A DNA stretch of 59,840 nt from Rhodopirellula islandica (GTDB lineage: Bacteria > Planctomycetota > Planctomycetia > Pirellulales > Pirellulaceae). Numbering within the stretch: position 1 is the first letter of the stretch; each line of letters begins with the position of its first letter. The notes beneath the pieces were generated by a model. It was not told where the DNA came from. It did no database searches and worked only from the letters and a program-made list of their open reading frames with translations. The translations under genes and the position numbers were made by a program. The DNA lies in assembly GCF_001027925.1 (NCBI RefSeq), contig NZ_LECT01000020.1, positions 1 to 59,840 of the forward strand, in the 5' to 3' direction. Positions 56,301 through 59,840 of the stretch are shown piece by piece.

Positions 56301-56447
56301 TACCTGACCAAGGGAACCTATGTGTTGGAATCTCGCTGTCGTGTGCAGCTACGCGGGAACTATCAGACGGGGATGGCAAGCATCGAATCGATGTACGCTC
56401 CCCAGTACAACAGTCACAGCGAAAGCCATGCTTTGGAAGTGAAGTGA
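50304..56447 (+). CDS. Alpha-2-macroglobulin family protein with intact thioester motif
   Basis: 2047 residues. Signal peptide about 1-32 (VFVVLSLLLGLLSSPLRLSM); GAGGTG lies 8 nt before ATG 50304. There is no lipobox, so the protein may be soluble or use other anchoring. The MG-domain region includes GRTVFFTDRAIYRPGQTLRF near 615. A methionine-rich stretch lies at about 1208-1252 (PMPMARGMSRNMAMAESD). Next is FFPELIADENGVVKMKFTMP near 1290, and the thioester motif CSEQ at 1511-1514 in EYPHECSEQTFHRLYA. In bacteria such proteins trap proteases. The penicillin-binding protein partner (pbpC) often found beside them is absent here. Confidence 0.9.
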   Translation: MRQLRTVTCVFVVLSLLLGLLSSPLRLSMAAEPNQDAAWRKQQFEAAEEALKKGLPKTAIKHYDAIVPAAIAEEDHDDAVLAMGMRASLRGQLDGGGAEDRILHLQEDLDSAPEASQPLLQAVLASWFYSYQQQNQWRFRNRTEIETREDDTTPIKSADDLKTWSAQRIIRHAGALFDQALENSEKLKTTELTSIQRLITQGSAPESYRPTVYDFLANQAIDHFVDAQSIYSGPIERFELEASSPILDPVADFLAWEIPETDLESPLRQATELMQDWVRFRQSNADDQRDAFLDANWNRLQFADQNAVGTTQDDRSQAAMQRFLSENTSHPISTRASFQLAQTEMGKEEFVRAHQIAKAALAAHPDSFGGRQCAALIEQIEAPQLNIATERVWNPALEQSAQAEIEISYKNITQVHFKLVSLGFDQLIKTGQMLQNNEREWLKRYAEEPAAHQWSIDLEETADFKTNIHRVNVPQDLPKGSYLLIASVDKDFVWKENYLAGKQIWVSELALVTDGRWNQGTLEGHVLDSNTGEPVPQATVAVWTWTNEGQPRNKFNNGYRYRSLPSLTTDQNGRFEMKAHEGVNRDNLLLVAQNGKDHLPSQQHHSIRPARTSQQLGGRTVFFTDRAIYRPGQTLRFKAIATTHNQSQNLYETHNRKSLQIQLLDPNNQVVETLDLITNDRGSCHGSFHLPTSGLTGQMQLIVREFPRGSATVRVEEYKRPKFEVTLDAPKDPVRLEESVTVSGRATAYTGAAINDATVRYTVVRQVQYPIWWGWRCWWIPTPPAEPQTIVQGETTTDELGRFDVSFDAVPDASVDRDSEPTFRYVITADVVDTTGETRSDKRTVTAGYTTMSARMSVDRPDWLTEQDPVDIQVHTTSLDGEAQAAEVKIEVWSLKAPEVVPQPRWGTYQPLPVDANDEAKRVRPEDPNSWPLDELQSSKTLQTDANGRGSWEVSLSKGHYRAVLSAVDSAGNSVSALLPLRVFDPKADQLGLPIASLFATPQSQWEPGETFHAVWGSGYENAKALVEVEHRGEILQRYWTSGDKTQVEITQAIDESMRGGFVVRVMMIHENRLHLHQQIVNVPWTNKEWSIRWERFVSKLKPGAEETWTAVIEPKVVDESTKAKQDSIMEMVATLYDASLDVFAKHRFATGFNAFYRDRSTRSPHLNNGWQGLTTVVMWSHRGYPGGELSYPDWVAELQLNRFYGRPMPMARGMSRNMAMAESDMMMADGAMPASAPMRKQAAPLMLAGSAITSDSEAADDAPPESNDPKIDLSGIPPRKNLNETAFFFPELIADENGVVKMKFTMPEALTRWQLLGFAHGANLASGTISGTAVTSKDLMVQPNPPRTLREGDEIELTVKVSNQSASTQTGVVALNLSSAASGESVDEQVGNSQPKQSFEIPAGQSKTFSWRIQVPDGIGYLVYKAVGSTGRLSDGEEGYLPVLTRRILVHESISLPIDGAETKTFTLPKLLEGKSDTLASESLTIQMTSNPAWYAVMALPYLMEYPHECSEQTFHRLYANLLARHIATSDPRIERVFEQWRNQPEVAGRVTLDSPLAQNEELKSIALTETPWVLQSKSESEARRNVGILFDTNRVNDQADRLTRRLQELQKEDGSFAWFDGGPSNDTITMLIVTGFGRLQHLGVEVDMQIAMKALTHLDAYATKLYERIQTENRSKVHVSPTVAMLLYGRSFYKDQPTAPEHLEAVEYWTNQLAEHWLSLPSRMSQGHAAIALHRLGRLKEAKEIVASLIERSVIDEQGMHWNDANSGWWWYQAPIETQAMMIEVLDEVAGDLKRMELCQAWLLRQKETQSWETTKSTADAVYALLLRGTDKLASDEVVDIAVGQQEVPKGNVEAGTGFYQHRFSADEITPEMGSIQVKKTTSGIAWGGVHWQYFENIENITPHDGTPLQIEKQLFVVRATDSGPVLRPVGDEPVRVGDELVSRLIIRSDRDMEFLHLRDHRGSGTEPVNVLSQYRRQDALGYYQSTRDAAEHFFIGYLTKGTYVLESRCRVQLRGNYQTGMASIESMYAPQYNSHSESHALEVK

Positions 56448-56688
56448 TTCATGAAGATTTCATGAACCGCCCAGCCTCCTGCTCTTTGCCGTGCAATGTG
56501 CCCTGGAATTGAGCAGGGGGGTGTTCAAGGTTCAAGCACGTGTTCGATGCCCCGACCGTGCTGATATGCAGCGGGAACGAATCCACCCTTGAAATCATTG
56601 GTATGAAAGCTGCGATCAATTCGAAATCTCAACACCGGCAAACCAATGCCGATGAAGTTTTCGAACCTCAACCTCTTATAGTGATTTG

Positions 56689-57537
56689 ATGAAAACGGGC
56701 TTTTTGATCGACATGGATGGCGTCATCTACCGCGGCAGTGAGCTGATCCCAGGTGCCGATCAGTTCATCGACACATTGATTCGTCAGGACATTCCTTTTC
56801 TGTTCTTGACCAACAACAGTCAAAGGACTCGGCGTGATGTGCAAACCAAACTCCAACGGATGGGGATCTTCGTGGAAGAGGCCCACATCTTCACTTGTGC
56901 CATGGCAACGGCACGCTTCCTCGCCAAACTGAAACCCAATGGCACCGCGTACATCATTGGCGAAGGGGGCTTGTTGCAAGCAATGCATCAAAACGGCTTC
57001 TCCATCGTGGATCACTCGCCCGACTTTGTCGTCGTTGGCGAAGGCCGCACGATCACACTCAACGCATTGGAATCCGCGGTCGACATGATCCTTGGTGGTG
57101 CCAAACTGATTGCCACCAACCTGGACCCCAGTTGCCCGACCAAGAACGGCACACGACCGGGCTGTGGGGCCACGGTCGCCTACCTGGAGGCGGTCACCGG
57201 GCGTAAAGCCTTCAGTGTGGGGAAACCCAGCCCCATCATGATGCGAGCTGCTCGCAAGGAACTGAAGTTGGCCACCTCCCAAACCGTGATGGTCGGCGAC
57301 ACGATGGAAACCGATATCCTGGGCGGCGTCCAAATGGGCTACCGAACCGTGCTCACCTTGTCCGGCGGCACGAAAAAGGAAGACCTCGGCCAATTCGCGT
57401 ACGGCCCCGACGTGATTGTCGATTCGATCGCGGACCTTTGCGATGTCGGCGAGTTCGTCCAAAGCAGTTTGCCAGTCGGCAACCGCGAGGACGACACCGT
57501 CACTAATTTCGCCGCCTGGGCCGCCGCCAACGCGTGA
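56689..57537 (+). CDS. HAD-IIA family phosphatase (NagD-like)
   Basis: 282 residues from ATG 56689, one codon inside a TTG. Motif I is LIDMDGVIYRG with the two catalytic Asp. Motif II is FLTNNSQRTRRDV, motif III Lys is in FSVGKPSPIMM, and motif IV VMVGDTMETDILGGVQMG carries acidic residues. The cap is of the C2 (IIA) type, with VVVGEGRTITLNALESAVDM. Acts on a small phosphorylated metabolite, substrate unknown. Alone between the macroglobulin and a long intergenic region. Confidence 0.9.
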   Translation: MKTGFLIDMDGVIYRGSELIPGADQFIDTLIRQDIPFLFLTNNSQRTRRDVQTKLQRMGIFVEEAHIFTCAMATARFLAKLKPNGTAYIIGEGGLLQAMHQNGFSIVDHSPDFVVVGEGRTITLNALESAVDMILGGAKLIATNLDPSCPTKNGTRPGCGATVAYLEAVTGRKAFSVGKPSPIMMRAARKELKLATSQTVMVGDTMETDILGGVQMGYRTVLTLSGGTKKEDLGQFAYGPDVIVDSIADLCDVGEFVQSSLPVGNREDDTVTNFAAWAAANA

Positions 57538-58639
57538 TGGTTTTCTCGGAGCTGAAACGGGCGCCACTTCGAGGCCAGGTCTCACCTGGAACCCACGCCG
57601 ATGCTTCGGTAGAAGCGAGGCGTGATCGGAACTCAGGCGTCGTTTGACGGGGAAGGTCCAATGGCGAGTCACCAGCGCCAGGCGGGGCCTGGCCTGACGA
57701 ATCGGTGGTAAGCGGTCCAATCAAGGTGGTCGCATTTTGCTCGGGTTTCACAGGGGCTCGCGTTCGCGAGTGAGGCCACGAAGTGGTCACAGACGGTAGC
57801 CGGTGGTCGAGCAAAGCGAAAACCACCGGACAGTGACAAAAGATCGCGGCGTCGGCCCCGAAGGGTGTCGTAGAAGACTCGGCCGTAAAAGTCTTCGACC
57901 CCTTCGGGGTCAACCGTGTGATCGGGGGGGCTTCCCGGCGGTAGTCGCTTCGCTCGACCGCCGGCTACCCTCTGCATTCCCTCCGGGAAAGAAGGCGTGC
58001 AGTCGCAATCCCCACCATCCCACCTTTTTCCAGCCCAACGCTGCGATCACCGGTGGAGAATGTCACGGCCACAAGGGCGTCTGTTTCACGGCTTCAGAGA
58101 CACGACCAAAGCTATGGGACAAAACTTTCCCATCCCTCCCAAATGCACACCGTTTCACCATGCCAGGCGGGGCCTGGCCTACGCGGCCTGTCATTCGTCC
58201 CCAGGGACGCACAACGCAGCTGCAGGCATGTGCCCCTGGACCATGTGCCCGTGGACACTGAACACAGCGTGATCACCAAGCCCCAGGGTCGTGACATGAA
58301 TCAGGGGCATGGAAACTCTTGTCGTTCTGCATGGGGACGACAAGACGGTGTGGTTGCTGCCCCTCCAACCCGACCGTCTCGTCGTGTTCCCATTGCTTTC
58401 CACCTTCATCGATTCATGTTGGCTTGCCCTCGCGGTCAATTCGCTGGGCTGCCCGAACTGCAATCGACTTCGTCATGTGTAAAAAGCCAATCCGTGGCAA
58501 CGGCTGCGTTTCCTCCATGCGACTTTTGCATAAGCCATCTGAATCCTCGGTGCCGTTCAGATAGTATCGACGGATCGCTGCGAGTAATCTATGAGGGAAT
58601 CCCCTCAAACGCTGCTCCCGCGTCCCCCATGAGTCGCTT
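57538..58639. other. Long intergenic region with short repeated palindromes
   Basis: 1.1 kb with no convincing gene on either strand; frames at 57503-57977 and 57803-58261 cross palindromes and lack motifs. A 19-mer, GCCAGGCGGGGCCTGGCCT, occurs at 57677 and at 58162. A hairpin of the GCCGGTGGTCGAGC type lies near 57790, and CCCCTTCGGGG near 57900. The PAS-LuxR promoter should lie near its end. Confidence 0.55.
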
Positions 58640-59353
58640 GTGCCCCATTCCACCCCACCCCAAAGCGAAGAAAGCTCATCGAGGCTGAGAACACGGGTTG
58701 ATCCGCCTGAGTTCGATCCAAATTCGATTTGGACTGCGATGACTCAGACTCCAGGGATCGGGGTTTGTGTCACGGATCAAGAAGGTCGGCTCCTCTACGT
58801 CAACGACTGCGCGATGATGCTTTTCTCGGCCGCACCCAACATTGAGTACGCCGGGAAATCAATCCATGATTTCCATTCGCCGCAGTACGTCCAGGAACGG
58901 TTGGCGATGATTGGGCGTGTGCTGAAAGAGGGCAAGCCACTCGCGATTCGGCATATCTATCACGGAAAGCAAGTTCACTCAACCGTTTGGCCCATTCGTG
59001 ATTCCAAGCCTCCCTTTGGTCGCGTGCTGGTGATCAGCCGAACCACATCGGGTTTGCATTTGGCGACGTCCGATGACTCCATCGAAAGCATCGAAACGGC
59101 GTTCATCGACTTTGGTCCGCTGGACATCCTGACACAGCGTGAGATCGAAGTTGCGGTGCTACTTGGGCATGGCATGAATGTCCCCAAGGTGGCTCAACTG
59201 CTGCACCGCAGCCCCAAGACAATCGAACGACACAAATCAGCAATCACAAAAAAACTGGGCCTGCGTGGGCAAGCCGAGCTGGTGATGACCATCAGCGAGA
59301 TGGGCCTCGATCTCGATGACGCCAAGCTGAAGCGACTTCCAAGGGAGAAGTGA
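58640..59353 (+). CDS. PAS-domain LuxR-type transcriptional regulator
   Basis: 237 residues from GTG 58640. After a polar N-terminus, a PAS domain at about 35-130 (PGIGVCVTDQEGRLLYVNDC, EGKPLAIRHIYHG) precedes a LuxR-type helix-turn-helix at about 160-225. The latter includes LTQREIEVAVLLGHGMNVPK, VAQLLHRSPKTIERHKSAI and TKKLGLRGQAELV. The layout is that of a one-component sensor-regulator. The ligand is unknown. GTG is chosen since the ATG at 58629 is in another frame; ATG 58739 would cut into the PAS domain. There is no adjacent gene to suggest its targets. Confidence 0.85.
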   Translation: MPHSTPPQSEESSSRLRTRVDPPEFDPNSIWTAMTQTPGIGVCVTDQEGRLLYVNDCAMMLFSAAPNIEYAGKSIHDFHSPQYVQERLAMIGRVLKEGKPLAIRHIYHGKQVHSTVWPIRDSKPPFGRVLVISRTTSGLHLATSDDSIESIETAFIDFGPLDILTQREIEVAVLLGHGMNVPKVAQLLHRSPKTIERHKSAITKKLGLRGQAELVMTISEMGLDLDDAKLKRLPREK

Positions 59354-59514
59354 AACGTCCACTTCGGGGTCGCCACATCAAAACCACTGCAGGGAATACC
59401 GATTCTATAAACGACGACTTCACCCTCCCTCTGAGCGAGGCCGTCCAGTTTTTCAGTGCCGTGCCAGTAGCGTCTTGAGACCCCCGCCCACGCAGCGGGC
59501 TTGTCGATTTCGCT

Positions 59515-59574
59515 GTAGGTTGGCCACTCTTGGCCGACATCCGCAACTTGGACGAGCAAGAGTGCCCATCCTAC
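59515..59574. repeat. Foldback repeat (GTAGG...CCTAC)
   Basis: GTAGGTTGGCCACTCTTG pairs with CAAGAGTGCCCATCCTAC in 16 of 18 positions. One arm alone (GTAGGATGGGCACTCTTG) recurs at 29943-29960. Confidence 0.7.
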
Positions 59575-59706
59575 ATGCGTTCAAACTTCGTTTCGGGGGA
59601 GGCACGACATGTGAAAATCCGCCGAAACGCGGTATCAGAAAACGACACAACCTCTGAGCGAGGTGAGGGCTACGCGATGAGTTCACCGCTCGCCCTCCCG
59701 AGCGGT

Positions 59707-59840
59707 GAGGTCGTGCAGTTTTTAAGTACCGTGTTGCCAAGCGTTTATGATCACCCTCCCTTGGGACGTTCGAAAAATAAATGGTGGCGGGCGTCTGGGT
59801 ATCGCCCCGGATGGGGCCGTCATGCTTCGCTCGGGGCGGA
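59707..59840 (-). repeat. Family 2 repeat, inverted copy of the window start
   Basis: The reverse complement of 59750-59821 equals positions 1-72 exactly, and similarity runs on to about 59707. The outer part (CCGCCCCGAGCGAAGCATGA on the minus strand) is also shared with the copy at 29773. Confidence 0.88.

Larger units (their letters stand above)
59354..59840. other. Repeat-filled intergenic end of the window
   Basis: No gene. It holds related sequences at 59440-59490 and 59690-59740 (a GTCCAGTTTTTCAGTGCC / CGTGCAGTTTTTAAGTACC pair), a foldback at 59515-59574 and the family 2 repeat at the right edge. Confidence 0.65.

Overview
The window looks like chromosomal DNA from a marine planctomycete, most likely Rhodopirellula or a close relative. 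This rests on the gene families seen, not on a search. They include a DUF1559 prepilin-like protein coupled to a tiny lipoprotein, a YdjY-domain protein, a membrane-anchored squalene-cyclase-like toroid protein, a Trx7/PDZ/CxxCH fusion, a large DUF11 lipoprotein, and many dispersed intergenic palindromes. No rRNA, tRNA or CRISPR array was recognised.

Layout. 0.8-3.8 kb: a poly-gamma-glutamate operon (pgsB-pgsC-pgsW type). 3.9-8.0 kb, minus strand: toroid protein, 3-hydroxyacyl-CoA dehydrogenase, YdjY-domain protein. 8.1-14.6 kb: a large unknown protein, then on the minus strand a futalosine-hydrolase-like enzyme, a long adenylate-kinase-like protein, an unknown membrane protein and an orphan ribose-type ABC permease. 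14.8-21.7 kb: a GAF/PP2C-like protein, a P-II protein overlapping a Gfo/Idh oxidoreductase, and the DUF11 lipoprotein. 21.8-32 kb: an accessory, repeat-rich stretch with a serine-less trypsin-fold lipoprotein, DUF1559 plus small lipoprotein, an FKBP lipoprotein, a thiamine-binding (MTH1187) protein and two secreted glycosidase-like proteins. 32.1-35.7 kb: a GntR/ABC ATPase/ABC permease operon. 35.8-36.0 kb: a four-part minisatellite. 36.1-38.8 kb: an XPB-like helicase and DUF790/Bax1-like nuclease pair. 39.3-44.3 kb: FkbM methyltransferase, GT4 glycosyltransferase, Trx7/PDZ protein, FmdB zinc ribbon and NAD(P)HX epimerase. 44.3-50.2 kb: ankyrin lipoprotein, SucB, a degenerate endonuclease/exonuclease/phosphatase protein, cysteine desulfurase and a TSUP permease. 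50.3-59.4 kb: a 2047-residue alpha-2-macroglobulin, a NagD-like HAD phosphatase and a PAS-LuxR regulator.

The most unusual signal is in the repeats. A family of about 127-bp modular palindromes (half-sites A, B and C in different pairings) lies between genes. In several cases its outermost TAA or an inner TGA is exactly the stop codon of the adjacent gene. One copy carries a TAA to GAA change that lengthens the gene by six codons. Another copy is split by a 320-bp MITE-like element with terminal inverted repeats and a 9-bp target duplication. A second palindrome family supplies TAG stops to two further genes. The two ends of the window are inverted copies of a third family.

Three proteins keep a recognisable enzyme fold but have lost catalytic residues (PP2C-like, trypsin-like, EEP-like). 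The strongest functional systems are the XPB-Bax1 pair, the polyglutamate operon, the macroglobulin with an intact CxEQ thioester motif and a methionine-rich segment, and the GntR-ABC operon.
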